Assembly (NCBI RefSeq): GCF_008329705.1
Contig: NZ_VTSX01000008.1
Location: 1-64,000, forward strand
Length of the DNA: 64,000 nt
Direction: 5' to 3'
Source: Chryseobacterium sp. SN22
GTDB taxonomy: Bacteria; Bacteroidota; Bacteroidia; Flavobacteriales; Weeksellaceae
A program made the position numbers and the translations under genes. The notes under the pieces are model-generated. The model saw nothing but the letters and a program-made list of their open reading frames with translations, was not told the DNA's origin and searched no databases. Shown piece by piece: positions 50,768 to 59,384 of the stretch (its first letter is position 1; every line of letters starts with the position of its first letter).

Positions 50768-52861
50768 ATGAAGAAATCTATATTCCTTTTCTTTTTTGCC
50801 GTTTCCCATATGATTTTTGCTCAGGCAGACTGTGCTACGGCGCTGTCCGTATGCGGAAATTCAAACATTACCTATTCTCCGAACGGTATCGGTGCCGTTA
50901 ATGAAAATCTGGGCGGCTGTCTTTCTACCGGCGAGCATAACTCAATCTGGTATAAATTTACTATTGCAACCGGAGGAACCCTTACCTTCGACCTGGTGCC
51001 CACTTCTTCCGATGCGGATTATGACTGGGCCATCTACGGACCGAATGTTAACTGTGGGAACCTCGGCGCACCGATCCGCTGCAACGCCGCTACTGTTATA
51101 GGAGTAGGAGCATCAACCGGAATGAATATGACGAGTACTATCACAAGCGCAGCCGGAGGTTCTCTGACGCCGTACTGCCAATATCTTGATGTACTGCCGG
51201 GACAGACCTATTATCTGTATATCGATAACTGGGTAGATATTACCAATCCTACCATGGCTCCTTTTTCCCTCACCTGGGGCGGTACGGCGACCCTGGCATC
51301 TCCGTTTACAGACCCCACGATTCAGACGCAGCCGTTTGTCCCTCCCGGAACACCCGCAGCAAACCCGGCAAATCCCAGAGAGATTATAATCTGCCAGAAT
51401 CCGACAGTTTTTAATTTCAATACCCTGTCAGCAGGAATTCTGAATGGAAACACAAATTTCCAGATCAGCTATCACAGTTCACAGAATGAAGCCCTGTCGG
51501 GAGCCAATCCTATTCTGACGCCTATAACGGCGAGTACAACCACTACGTATTACTACAGCATCCATTATCAGGATCCAGCTAACCCCAACAACCCGATTAA
51601 TTCATGCAGGCAGGTGGGCGCTTTTAAATTCAAATACGGAAATATTTCAGTGAATAATGTTACTTTATTCAGCTGTAATAACAATAATGCCGGAACGGCA
51701 ACTTTTGATCTTACTTCGGCTTCGGTATTCAGCGATCCGACCGCTACAAAGCAGTATTACCGTACGCTCTCCGACCTTAATGCCGGAATCAACCCGATCG
51801 TCCCGGCCAATGCCTTTGTATCTGTCGAAGGAATGGTCTATGTAAAAGTAACCTCGCAATACGGCTGTACGGCCACTGCCCAGATCACCCTGAAGTTTTA
51901 TCCGGCTATTGCCATAACGGAAGCGACCCTCAGATCATGTTCTATTGTAACAAGCCCTTCCACGGCATTATTCAATTTAAGCACGGCTGCAGTGACTTCC
52001 CAGACCCTGCCCAAAAAATATTATACTTCACTTGCTGATGCACAGAGCGGCAGCAATGAAATTGTCACTTTCCTGAATTACATAGCTCCGAATAGCGTGG
52101 TCTTTGTAAAAATAACCGATACCAACGGCTGTTATGCCATTGCAAAAATCAACCTAATGGTTATCCCATCGGTCTATTCAACTGTTTTAAAAGATAAGAC
52201 CATCTGTATTGAAGATAAAACGACGCTGGATGCAGGTCCCGGATTTACGGCTTATGAATGGAGTACCGGCGCAACTACCCAGACGATAAGTAATGTAGGC
52301 GTAGGAACTTATTGGGTCAAACTGAAAACCGGAGAATGTACGGTAATGCAGACGGTAAAAGTATATGCATCCGGACAGCCGGTGATTTCGGATGTAGATA
52401 TTAAAAATAATACCGTTACCATAAACGTTAAAGGCGGTACTGCTCCTTACCGGTATTCTATGGACGGTGTGAAATGGCAGGACTCCAATACATTTGCCAA
52501 TGTTCCGCGCGGTGACCATCATATTTATGTGAAAGATGCGTATGACTGCGATCCTATCGATATAGACATTGTTGTTCCAAACCTGGTGAATGTAATCACT
52601 CCGAACGGGGATGGCATAAACGATGTGATCGACTATTCCGTATTGAGAAATAAGCAGAATCTGGTATTCAGCATCTTTGACCGTTACGGAAACAAGATGT
52701 TTGAGGCCAACCGGTTCAGTGCTTACAAATGGGACGGTACCACCGGAGGAAAAAAAGTTAAGACCGGTACGTACTGGTATTCCGTTTCCTGGAATGAGAA
52801 CGATAAGAAGAATACTTTATTCAGATACTCAGGCTGGGTCATGGTGAAAAACAGGGAATAA
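50768..52861 (+). CDS. T9SS surface protein with gliding-motility C-terminal domain
   Basis: Exported protein of 697 residues. The signal peptide is MKKSIFLFFFAVSHMIFAQ. The N-terminal ~150 residues (CATALSVCGNSNITYSPNG, then HNSIWYKFTIATGGTLTFDL) resemble the adhesin-like, carbohydrate-binding-type domain found in flavobacterial surface proteins. Several Ig-like repeats with regular cysteine and Thr/Ser content follow. The C-terminal ~85 residues (NVITPNGDGINDVIDYSVLR, then KVKTGTYWYSVSWNENDKK) form the CHU_C-type (type B) T9SS sorting domain shared with SprB-like adhesins. It is probably a surface adhesin or gliding-associated protein. It is monocistronic with a terminator at 52877. Confidence 0.88.
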   Translation: MKKSIFLFFFAVSHMIFAQADCATALSVCGNSNITYSPNGIGAVNENLGGCLSTGEHNSIWYKFTIATGGTLTFDLVPTSSDADYDWAIYGPNVNCGNLGAPIRCNAATVIGVGASTGMNMTSTITSAAGGSLTPYCQYLDVLPGQTYYLYIDNWVDITNPTMAPFSLTWGGTATLASPFTDPTIQTQPFVPPGTPAANPANPREIIICQNPTVFNFNTLSAGILNGNTNFQISYHSSQNEALSGANPILTPITASTTTTYYYSIHYQDPANPNNPINSCRQVGAFKFKYGNISVNNVTLFSCNNNNAGTATFDLTSASVFSDPTATKQYYRTLSDLNAGINPIVPANAFVSVEGMVYVKVTSQYGCTATAQITLKFYPAIAITEATLRSCSIVTSPSTALFNLSTAAVTSQTLPKKYYTSLADAQSGSNEIVTFLNYIAPNSVVFVKITDTNGCYAIAKINLMVIPSVYSTVLKDKTICIEDKTTLDAGPGFTAYEWSTGATTQTISNVGVGTYWVKLKTGECTVMQTVKVYASGQPVISDVDIKNNTVTINVKGGTAPYRYSMDGVKWQDSNTFANVPRGDHHIYVKDAYDCDPIDIDIVVPNLVNVITPNGDGINDVIDYSVLRNKQNLVFSIFDRYGNKMFEANRFSAYKWDGTTGGKKVKTGTYWYSVSWNENDKKNTLFRYSGWVMVKNRE

Positions 52862-52876
52862 TTTATATTTAAATAA

Positions 52877-52900
52877 AGCCGTCACATTGTGGCGGTTTTT
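52877..52900 (+). terminator. Terminator of the T9SS surface-protein gene
   Basis: AGCCGTCAC pairs with GTGGCGGTT (9 bp with G-U pairs, ATT loop), followed by T5. Confidence 0.75.
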
Positions 52901-52941
52901 CATTTGTAAAATTTCTTACCTTAGTTATTAAAATATAACCC

Positions 52942-53532
52942 ATGAAAGATTTGTTTACCAAGCGTTTTGAGTATTATAAAATGCTGGGCGATCAGGCCTT
53001 CGCACAGCTTTCGGAAGAAGAGATTTTCTGGCAGCACAATGAGGGAAGCAATTCCATAGCCCTTATTGTAAAGCATATTTCGGGAAATATGCTGTCGCGG
53101 TGGACGAATTTTTTAACGGAAGACGGGGAGAAATCCTGGAGGAACCGTGATGAAGAATTTGTAAGTACTTTTACGACAAAAGCTGAGGTTCTTGAATCCT
53201 GGGAGAAAGGCTGGGCCTGTCTTTTTGGGGCGTTGGATCAGATTACTGAAGAAAACCTGTATGCCACGATCTACATCAGAAGTGAAGCGCATTCCGTTAT
53301 TGATGCATTCTTAAGGCAGTTGGCACATTACCCTTACCATGTCGGGCAGATTGTTTACATTGCTAAAATGCTTAAAAATGACGATTGGAAAACCCTTTCC
53401 ATTGCCAGAAATAAATCCGGGGAATTCAATGCCGGGATGGAAAGCAGGTTTTCCGGAAAGGATTTTGGAACTAATTTCTCCCCCGTTTGTTATCAGGACA
53501 GCCCGGAAATCCGGGATGAATTTAAGCAATAG
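52942..53532 (+). CDS. DUF1572 / DinB-like protein
   Basis: Protein of 196 residues from the DinB/YfiT-like four-helix-bundle family, best matching DUF1572. Metal-binding histidines are in IVKHISGNML (about 47), and in AHYPYHVGQIVYIAK, where two histidines stand five apart. Other typical pieces are QHNEGSNSIALI and RNRDEEFVST. DinB relatives include metal-dependent thiol transferases (for mycothiol or bacillithiol) and glutathione-like conjugation enzymes. The actual cofactor here is unknown. It is 66 bases before the mtaB gene but mtaB has its own promoter. Confidence 0.82.
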   Translation: MKDLFTKRFEYYKMLGDQAFAQLSEEEIFWQHNEGSNSIALIVKHISGNMLSRWTNFLTEDGEKSWRNRDEEFVSTFTTKAEVLESWEKGWACLFGALDQITEENLYATIYIRSEAHSVIDAFLRQLAHYPYHVGQIVYIAKMLKNDDWKTLSIARNKSGEFNAGMESRFSGKDFGTNFSPVCYQDSPEIRDEFKQ

Positions 53533-53565
53533 AATGAATCGATTTCAGATTCATATTAAAATGAT

Positions 53566-53573
53566 TATCTTTG
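53566..53573 (+). promoter_or_regulatory. Promoter -7 element of mtaB
   Basis: TATCTTTG lies 25 bases before the ATG at 53599. Confidence 0.5.
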
Positions 53574-53598
53574 CACCCACAAAATTCAGAATCAATAA

Positions 53599-54945
53599 AT
53601 GTCTCAATATCACAGAACTGCCGCATTTCATACCCTTGGCTGCAAATTAAATTTTGCGGAAACATCTACTATTGCCCGACAATTAACGGATGCCGGTTAT
53701 GAGAAGGTGGGGTTTGATGATAAGGCCCATGTGTACGTCATCAATACCTGTTCGGTTACTGAAAATGCAGACCGGGAATGCAAGCTTCATGTAAAAAGAG
53801 CGATGAAAGCCAATCCGGAAGGGCTGGTGGTCATCGTCGGCTGCTATGCACAGCTGAAGCCTGAAGAAATTTCGCAGATCGAAGGGGTGGACCTGGTTTT
53901 GGGTGCTAAGGAGAAATTCAATATCCTGAGCTATCTTGACGATCTTGAAAAATCCGAAAGCGAGGGCATCGTTCATTCCTGCGAGATCGAGGAAACCGAT
54001 TTCTTCATCGGGAGCTATTCCATCGGCGACAGGACCCGGGCTTTCCTGAAAGTTCAGGATGGCTGCGACTATAAATGTACCTACTGTACCATTCCTCTGG
54101 CAAGGGGTATTTCCCGTTCCGATACCGTCGAAAACGTCCTGAAAAATGCAACGGAAATTGCAGCCAGGGACATCAAGGAAATTGTTCTTACCGGTGTTAA
54201 TATCGGTGATTACGGTAAAGGCGAATTCGGGAACAAAAGGCATGAGCATACCTTCCTGGATTTAATTTCAGAGCTCGATCAGGTAGAAGGCATTGAAAGG
54301 ATCCGGATTTCCTCCATTGAACCGAATTTATTAAAAGACGAAAGCATCGAGCTGGTTTCTAAAAGCAAAAGCTTTGTTCCGCATTTCCATATTCCGCTGC
54401 AGTCCGGAAGTGATGATCTGCTGAAAAAAATGAAACGCCGTTACTTAACAAAACTCTATTACGACCGGGTTCATAAGATCCGTGAAGTGATGCCATATGC
54501 GGCTATCGGCGTAGATGTGATTGTCGGTTTTCCGGGAGAAACGGAGGAAAGATTTATGGAGACCTATAATTTCCTGAATGAACTTCCGATCACCTACCTT
54601 CACGTTTTTACCTATTCTGAAAGGGAAAATACCGAAGCGGCAGACATGGAAGGCGTTGTTCCGGTCCCGGAAAGAAAAAGACGTAACAAAATGCTCAGAA
54701 TCCTTTCTGAAAAGAAAAAGATGGCCTTTTACCAGACGCAGCTCGGAAAAACACTTCCTGTATTGTGGGAGCATGAAAACAAAGACGGGAAAATGTTCGG
54801 CTTTACCGAAAATTATGTAAGGGTGCAGAAAGCTTTCGATCCGTCTTCCGTCAACCAGATCGAATGGCTGAAGCTGGAGAAAATCGAGGCGGACGGTACG
54901 GTTTCGGTGATGAATTCTTTTGAAAGTTTTCTGGAGAAGATTTAA
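53599..54945 (+). CDS. mtaB: tRNA t6A methylthiotransferase MtaB
   Basis: Radical SAM enzyme of 448 residues that converts t6A37 to ms2t6A in tRNAs reading ANN codons, including tRNA-Lys. The N-terminal UPF0004 domain carries LGCKLNFAET, INTCSVTENAD and VGCYAQLKPE, the cysteines that hold the second iron-sulfur cluster. The radical SAM motif is DGCDYKCTYCTIPLARG (CxxxCxxC, about 150-165). Then come GVNIGDYG, the SSIEPNLL segment, HIPLQSGSDDLLKKMKRRY and a C-terminal TRAM-like part. The length is normal. It is probably monocistronic. Confidence 0.94.
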   Translation: MSQYHRTAAFHTLGCKLNFAETSTIARQLTDAGYEKVGFDDKAHVYVINTCSVTENADRECKLHVKRAMKANPEGLVVIVGCYAQLKPEEISQIEGVDLVLGAKEKFNILSYLDDLEKSESEGIVHSCEIEETDFFIGSYSIGDRTRAFLKVQDGCDYKCTYCTIPLARGISRSDTVENVLKNATEIAARDIKEIVLTGVNIGDYGKGEFGNKRHEHTFLDLISELDQVEGIERIRISSIEPNLLKDESIELVSKSKSFVPHFHIPLQSGSDDLLKKMKRRYLTKLYYDRVHKIREVMPYAAIGVDVIVGFPGETEERFMETYNFLNELPITYLHVFTYSERENTEAADMEGVVPVPERKRRNKMLRILSEKKKMAFYQTQLGKTLPVLWEHENKDGKMFGFTENYVRVQKAFDPSSVNQIEWLKLEKIEADGTVSVMNSFESFLEKI

Positions 54946-55146
54946 AAATTCATTTTTTATTTTGATGAGTTCAATATAAAAGTACTGTTTTCCCATAGTG
55001 CCCTGTATTTCTTTGTCTTTAATTCATATTAAACCGGATTAAAATATATTTACAATGAAAATAAAGGGTAATAGTTAACTTTTTGATTCATTCCGTTGTA
55101 CTTATTCAAATTAAATTTCTTTAACTTTGAGTAAATTCAACTTGAT

Positions 55147-56664
55147 ATGAGAGATAAATTTTTGCTGTGGGGAGCCGTTATTCTGGCGGTTGCCTGGGCG
55201 GTTGCTTTTCTGATCAAAGCCGACTGGTGGATTCCTTTTTTCCTGACCATCATTTATGCCATAGGCGTTTATAATGTTACCCAAAGCAAGCACGCGATTT
55301 TAAGAAACTTTCCGGTACTTGGTTATTTCCGGTATTTTTTTGAAAGTATTTCCCCGGAAATGCAGCAATATTTTATTGAGCGGGAAACCGATGGGAAGCC
55401 TTTTCCCAGAAACCAGCGTTCTGCCGTTTACAGACGGGCCAAGAATCTGAGCGATACAGTGCCTTTTGGAACCCAGCTGGAAGTGAATCACAGGAAATAC
55501 GAAGGGATCAAGCATTCCATTTACGCAAAATCTCCTATGGAAGAACTGCCGAGAGTATGGGTAGGAGGAGAGCAGTGCGCTCAGCCTTATCATGCGTCGC
55601 TGTTTAATATTTCCGCGATGAGCTTCGGGGCTTTGAGCGACAGGGCACAGATTTCCCTGAACAGAGGAGCGAAGAAAGGAAATTTCTATCACAATACGGG
55701 CGAGGGAGGGATTTCCCCGCACCATCTGGAGGGTGGAGATCTCTGTTGGCAGATTGGAACGGGTTATTTCGGATGTCGTGACGACGAAGGAAAATTCAAT
55801 CCTGAATTGTTTGAAAAATATTCGACCATGCCAGCCGTGAAAATGATAGAGATCAAATTGTCACAGGGCGCAAAACCCGGTCACGGAGGGGTATTGCCGG
55901 CTGTTAAGAATACACCGGAGATTGCGAAAATCCGTCACGTCACACCGGGAATGACCATTCTTTCACCACCATCCCATACTGCCTTTTCGGATGCGGCAGG
56001 ATTGCTGAGGTTTGTCCGGCAGTTGAGGGAACTTTCAGGAGGAAAACCGGTTGGATTCAAATTATGCATCGGCGATACCAAAGAGTTCGAGGACATCTGC
56101 GTACAGATGAATGTTCTGAAAATCTATCCTGATTTTATTACCATCGACGGTGCGGAAGGAGGTACCGGAGCTGCGCCGCCGGAATTTTCAGACGGTGTCG
56201 GGATGCCGTTGGAGCCTGCGTTGATTTTTGTAAACCGGACGCTCAACAATTATAATGTAAGAAAAAAACTAAGGGTGATTGCCAGCGGAAAAGTTTTGAC
56301 AAGTCTGGATATTCTGAGAGCCATTGCCATGGGGGCCGATATGTGCAACAATGCAAGAGGATTTATGTTTTCTTTAGGCTGCATCCAGGCGCTGCGGTGC
56401 AATAACAACAAATGCCCGACGGGTGTTGCTACCCAGGATAAAATGCTGATCAAAGGACTGGATGTGACGGACAAGGCAGAAAGGGTTTATCATTTCCATA
56501 AAAACACGCTGCATACCTGTAACGAACTGATTGCCGCTGCGGGAAGAAGTTCCTATGAAGAGGTGGACGCCACCATGTTTATGAGAGGCGATGAATTCGA
56601 TCATCTTTCGGATCTGTATTTCCCGGATATTTTAGGCAACGTAAAACATAAAGCCAGATCTTAG
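55147..56664 (+). CDS. FMN-binding glutamate synthase-like protein
   Basis: Membrane-anchored protein of 505 residues with two N-terminal membrane helices (about 5-45) and a cytoplasmic TIM-barrel domain of the glutamate synthase large-subunit type (YerD/GltS-like). FMN-site and barrel landmarks are ISAMSFGALSDRAQISLNRGA, NTGEGGISPHH, QGAKPGHGGVLPAVK, IDGAEGGTGAAPPEF, and ASGKVLTSLDILRAIAMGADMCNNARGFMFSLGCIQALRCNNNKCPTGV. The cysteines in the last stretch would bind an iron-sulfur cluster. It lacks a glutaminase domain, so true glutamate synthase activity is doubtful. Monocistronic. Confidence 0.9.
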   Translation: MRDKFLLWGAVILAVAWAVAFLIKADWWIPFFLTIIYAIGVYNVTQSKHAILRNFPVLGYFRYFFESISPEMQQYFIERETDGKPFPRNQRSAVYRRAKNLSDTVPFGTQLEVNHRKYEGIKHSIYAKSPMEELPRVWVGGEQCAQPYHASLFNISAMSFGALSDRAQISLNRGAKKGNFYHNTGEGGISPHHLEGGDLCWQIGTGYFGCRDDEGKFNPELFEKYSTMPAVKMIEIKLSQGAKPGHGGVLPAVKNTPEIAKIRHVTPGMTILSPPSHTAFSDAAGLLRFVRQLRELSGGKPVGFKLCIGDTKEFEDICVQMNVLKIYPDFITIDGAEGGTGAAPPEFSDGVGMPLEPALIFVNRTLNNYNVRKKLRVIASGKVLTSLDILRAIAMGADMCNNARGFMFSLGCIQALRCNNNKCPTGVATQDKMLIKGLDVTDKAERVYHFHKNTLHTCNELIAAAGRSSYEEVDATMFMRGDEFDHLSDLYFPDILGNVKHKARS

Positions 56665-56676
56665 AAAGAATATAAA

Positions 56677-56703
56677 AAAAGCACTCCGTTATGAAGTGCT
56701 TTT
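56677..56703. terminator. Bidirectional terminator
   Basis: AAAAGCACT and AGTGCTTTT form a 9-bp stem with a 9-base loop and T or A runs on either side. It lies between two convergent genes (stops at 56664 and 56708). Confidence 0.8.
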
Positions 56704-56707
56704 TGTT

Positions 56708-57466
56708 TTATTGATCGCTTGCAGGCCTTGCGTTGGCTTTATAAATCTGGAAATTAAATACAAAAGAAGTATTTTTCAGCGAGTAACCTATGTAGTTGTA
56801 ATGGTCGCTTCTTCCGAAAGCCGCTCTGGATGGTACAATGATTACCCCCTGTAAATTGTAAGCATCTCCGTCAGCCATATTCTGGAATCCCTGGAAATAC
56901 TTGAGGCCTTCCTGAAGACCTTCGATTTCGTAATAGCTTCTCTGTTTCGCTGCATCCGTTGCACCCGCATTTAGAACAGTATTTTTAACGTAGTAAAACA
57001 TCGGGTCCGTTACAGGAGAACCGCTGCCGTTGATGGTATTCAGTAAAGCTCCGGAGGTATTGAATGCGATATTGCCGTCGGTATTGGTCGCCAGATAGTA
57101 ATTGGCCCTCATCATCGTTCTGATCTGAGTTGCATTCGCAGCCGTAGAATTGGTTTCCAAAGTAACTCCGGATGAAGGCTGCGCCCCGTTTCTGATAATA
57201 TAAATAACGCCTGAAGGAAGGGTAACCGGACTAAGTTCCGACAGTTTTTTCTGGTTGTCATCAGAAGCATCTGTAGAACTGAAAGCTTTTATATTTCCCT
57301 GCGCGTCCAGATAATTGTCGTTCATGAATTTCTGAATGGCCTGATCATCGTATGAATTTCTTACTGCAACATCATCCGGTTCTACAAAGGTTTCCACCTG
57401 ATCATCCTTTTTACATGCAGTAAAACACAGCGTGCCGGCAAGGATATATAAAAATATTTTTTTCAT
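56708..57466 (-). CDS. FKBP-like lipoprotein
   Basis: Lipoprotein of 252 residues (MKKIFLYILAGTLCFTAC, lipidation at Cys18) with a C-terminal FKBP-type peptidyl-prolyl isomerase-like domain. Landmarks are SELSPVTLPSGVIYIIRNGA, a middle stretch of about 65 residues without clear FKBP features, and the closing YNLQGVIIVPSRAAFGRSD with FVFNFQIYKA. It is similar in layout to the gliding-motility lipoprotein GldI. Key aromatic residues of an active FKBP pocket are less evident than in the FKBP at 13114, so activity is uncertain. Upstream lies the divergent S4-domain gene. Confidence 0.75.
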   Translation of the reverse strand: MKKIFLYILAGTLCFTACKKDDQVETFVEPDDVAVRNSYDDQAIQKFMNDNYLDAQGNIKAFSSTDASDDNQKKLSELSPVTLPSGVIYIIRNGAQPSSGVTLETNSTAANATQIRTMMRANYYLATNTDGNIAFNTSGALLNTINGSGSPVTDPMFYYVKNTVLNAGATDAAKQRSYYEIEGLQEGLKYFQGFQNMADGDAYNLQGVIIVPSRAAFGRSDHYNYIGYSLKNTSFVFNFQIYKANARPASDQ

Positions 57467-57523
57467 TTTTAAAAAAAGTTTAATTACTTTACAAATAATA
57501 TAACGACAAAAGTATAAAAAAAT

Positions 57524-57961
57524 ATGAGAATAGATAAATTTTTATGGAGCATTCGTTTTTATAAAACCAGAACCATTGCTACTGAGGAGATTAAAAAGAA
57601 CCGGGTTTCCATCGGAGCCTCTGTGGTAAAATCTTCCAAGGAGGTAAAAGAAGGTGATGTCATTAAGATCCGTAAGAATCAGATCGATTATAAAATTAAA
57701 GTGATCCAGATCCCCAAAAGCAGACTGGGAGCCAAGCTCGTTCCGCTTCACATCAAGGATGTTACCGATCAGGAACAGTACGAATTGCTGAAAATGCGTA
57801 AGATGTCCCAGGATTATTACCGCAACAGGGGAGAGGGGAGACCAACCAAAAAAGACCGGAGGGATATGGACGGCTACGTGGAAAACGACGTCGATTCGGA
57901 TTTTACAGACTGGGACGATTTCTTTGGCGAAACCGGGGACGGCCCGGAAAACGAAGATTAG
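57524..57961 (+). CDS. S4-domain RNA-binding protein, Hsp15-like
   Basis: Protein of 145 residues. The first ~60 residues form an S4 RNA-binding domain (MRIDKFLWSIRFYKTRTIAT, then VVKSSKEVKEGDVIKIRKN) of the HslR/Hsp15 type, which binds stalled large ribosomal subunits. A basic linker (RLGAKLVPLHIKDV, then MRKMSQDYYRNRGEGRPTKKDRRDM) and an acidic tail (DVDSDFTDWDDFFGETGDG) follow. The tail is longer and more acidic than in E. coli Hsp15. It is divergent from the FKBP-like gene and convergent with aroK. Confidence 0.88.
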   Translation: MRIDKFLWSIRFYKTRTIATEEIKKNRVSIGASVVKSSKEVKEGDVIKIRKNQIDYKIKVIQIPKSRLGAKLVPLHIKDVTDQEQYELLKMRKMSQDYYRNRGEGRPTKKDRRDMDGYVENDVDSDFTDWDDFFGETGDGPENED

Positions 57962-57969
57962 TAAAAGCT

Positions 57970-58485
57970 CTAGAGATAGAGCTTTTCTGTTATTTCATTT
58001 ACAATATCTTCCGGACTGCGCTGGTCGGTATTTACCTGGTACTGGGCTTTGCTGTAAAAAGGATTCCGTTCGAATAAATGTTTCGCGATAAATTCCGCCA
58101 GGTTTTCATCATTAATATTGGCGATCAGCGGACGTTTCTCTTTCTGTTTGGAAAGCCGCCCGGTCAGCGTACCTACCGAAGCCCTAAGAAAAACGCTTTT
58201 TGAATTATGGTTGATGATCTCCATATTATTATAATACACCGGTGTGCCGCCGCCCAGGCTTAAAACCACATTTTCTTCGGAGGCCAGAATTTCTTCTAGG
58301 GTTTCCCTTTCCAGCTTACGGAAGTAGATTTCGCCCTTTTTTTCAAAGATTTCAGGAATGGTAATTTTGTTCCTTCTGGAAATCTCTTTATCCAGATCAA
58401 TAAGTTTAAAATCGAGTTTATCGCTTAATATTTTGGAAATGTGAGATTTGCCGCTTCCCATGTATCCGATGAGTGAAATTATCAT
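57970..58485 (-). CDS. aroK: Shikimate kinase
   Basis: Cytoplasmic kinase of 171 residues that phosphorylates shikimate in the aromatic amino acid pathway. Walker A is GYMGSGKSHISK (7-18). The DLD segment near 34-36 (LIDLDKEI) and the strand with the shikimate-binding GGG (LSLGGGTPVYY) are present, as is the lid region RPLI. Length and order are normal. The nearby tRNA genes have their own promoter on the opposite strand, facing away. No operon partner is seen. Confidence 0.93.
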   Translation of the reverse strand: MIISLIGYMGSGKSHISKILSDKLDFKLIDLDKEISRRNKITIPEIFEKKGEIYFRKLERETLEEILASEENVVLSLGGGTPVYYNNMEIINHNSKSVFLRASVGTLTGRLSKQKEKRPLIANINDENLAEFIAKHLFERNPFYSKAQYQVNTDQRSPEDIVNEITEKLYL

Positions 58486-58517
58486 GAATTTTTTTTAAAC
58501 AAATTTGCAAAAAAGTT

Positions 58518-58546
58518 TTGAGATAAAGAAAAAACTCATATCTTTG
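58518..58546 (+). promoter_or_regulatory. Promoter of the tRNA-Lys/Leu cluster
   Basis: TTG at 58518-58520, an 18-base spacer and TATCTTTG at 58539-58546. Start expected near 58553, about 47 bases before the first tRNA. Confidence 0.65.
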
Positions 58547-58599
58547 CACCACTAAAAACGAGAGACATTATCACAGTGTTAATCGTTGATACAGTGGCC

Positions 58600-58672
58600 G
58601 ACTCGGTAGCTCAGCTGGTAGAGCAATACACTTTTAATGTATGGGTCCTGGGTTCGAATCCCAGCCGGGTCA
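58600..58672 (+). tRNA. tRNA-Lys (UUU), copy 1
   Basis: 73 bases. Acceptor GACTCGG pairs with CCGGGTC (one G-U). The D arm is GCTC/GAGC, the anticodon stem ATACA/TGTAT with loop CTTTTAA (anticodon TTT), and the T arm CTGGG/CCCAG with TTCGAAT. The CCA end is not encoded. Confidence 0.97.
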
Positions 58673-58709
58673 CAAGCAAAAAAGATTACTGGATTTTTGT
58701 AATTTTTAC

Positions 58710-58792
58710 GCCTGCGTGGTGAAATTGGTAGACACGCCATCTTGAGGGGGTGGTTTCCTAAGGATGTGCTGGTTCGAGTCCAGTCGCAGGCA
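58710..58792 (+). tRNA. tRNA-Leu (GAG)
   Basis: 83 bases with a long variable arm. Acceptor GCCTGCG pairs with CGCAGGC, the anticodon stem is CCATC/GGTGG with loop TTGAGGG (anticodon GAG), and the T loop is TTCGAGT. Reads CUC and CUU codons. Confidence 0.95.
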
Positions 58793-58864
58793 CTGCAGAA
58801 AATTGAAATAATTGATGGTGATATTTGAAATTTTATTTTATATTTATCACTATGAATTGTGGCC

Positions 58865-58938
58865 GACTCGGTAGCTCCAGCTGGTAGAGCAATACACTTT
58901 TAATGTATGGGTCCTGGGTTCGAATCCCAGCCGGGTCA
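58865..58938 (+). tRNA. tRNA-Lys (UUU), copy 2, with extra base in the D loop
   Basis: Identical to copy 1 except for one additional C after GCTC of the D stem (GTAGCTCCAGCTGG), which makes it 74 bases. The extra C would move the conserved A14 of the D loop. It has no promoter of its own between it and tRNA-Leu. A terminator at 58994 follows. It may be a less active or non-functional copy. Confidence 0.85.
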
Positions 58939-58993
58939 CAAGTTTACTGAAAAGTAAATTTTTTTCATATTAATATTTTGTGATTTGGTGTTT

Positions 58994-59018
58994 CAAAGGC
59001 TTCCGCAAGAAGCCTTTG
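58994..59018 (+). terminator. Terminator after tRNA-Lys copy 2
   Basis: CAAAGGCTTC and GAAGCCTTTG form a 10-bp stem with a 5-base loop, followed by ATTTTG. Confidence 0.8.
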
Positions 59019-59034
59019 ATTTTGAAAATAAATT

Positions 59035-59063
59035 TTGCGGAAACAAAATATTTTGTATCTTTG
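59035..59063 (+). promoter_or_regulatory. Promoter of tRNA-Lys copy 3
   Basis: TTG at 59035-59037, an 18-base spacer and TATCTTTG at 59056-59063. It is the same spacing and sequence as the promoter of copy 1. Confidence 0.65.
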
Positions 59064-59116
59064 CAGCTCTTAAAACAAGATACTGTTTTTAAAATAGCAT
59101 TTGTGAATTAAGTGAC

Positions 59117-59189
59117 GACTCGGTAGCTCAGCTGGTAGAGCAATACACTTTTAATGTATGGGTCCTGGGTTCGAATCCCAGCCGGGTCA
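59117..59189 (+). tRNA. tRNA-Lys (UUU), copy 3
   Basis: 73 bases and identical to copy 1 within the gene. The 66 bases that follow are nearly identical to those after copy 2, so copies 2 and 3 come from a segmental duplication that includes the terminator. Confidence 0.97.
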
Positions 59190-59244
59190 CAAGTTTACTG
59201 AAAAGTAAATTTTTTTCATATTAATATTTTGTGATTTGGTGTTT

Positions 59245-59270
59245 CAAAGGCTTCCTTCAGGAGGCCTTTG
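59245..59270 (+). terminator. Terminator after tRNA-Lys copy 3
   Basis: CAAAGGCTTCC and GGAGGCCTTTG form an 11-bp stem (one G-U) with a TTCA loop and a T8 tract. It is the duplicate of the terminator at 58994 with a changed loop. Confidence 0.8.
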
Positions 59271-59384
59271 ATTTTTTTTATATCTATCCCGACTCAATCT
59301 TCAGTAACAAAAAATGCGCCACTAAATAGGAGCGCATCTTTATTTCTCAAAATAAGTATTTATTCAATCTGAATTCAGAGCCTT

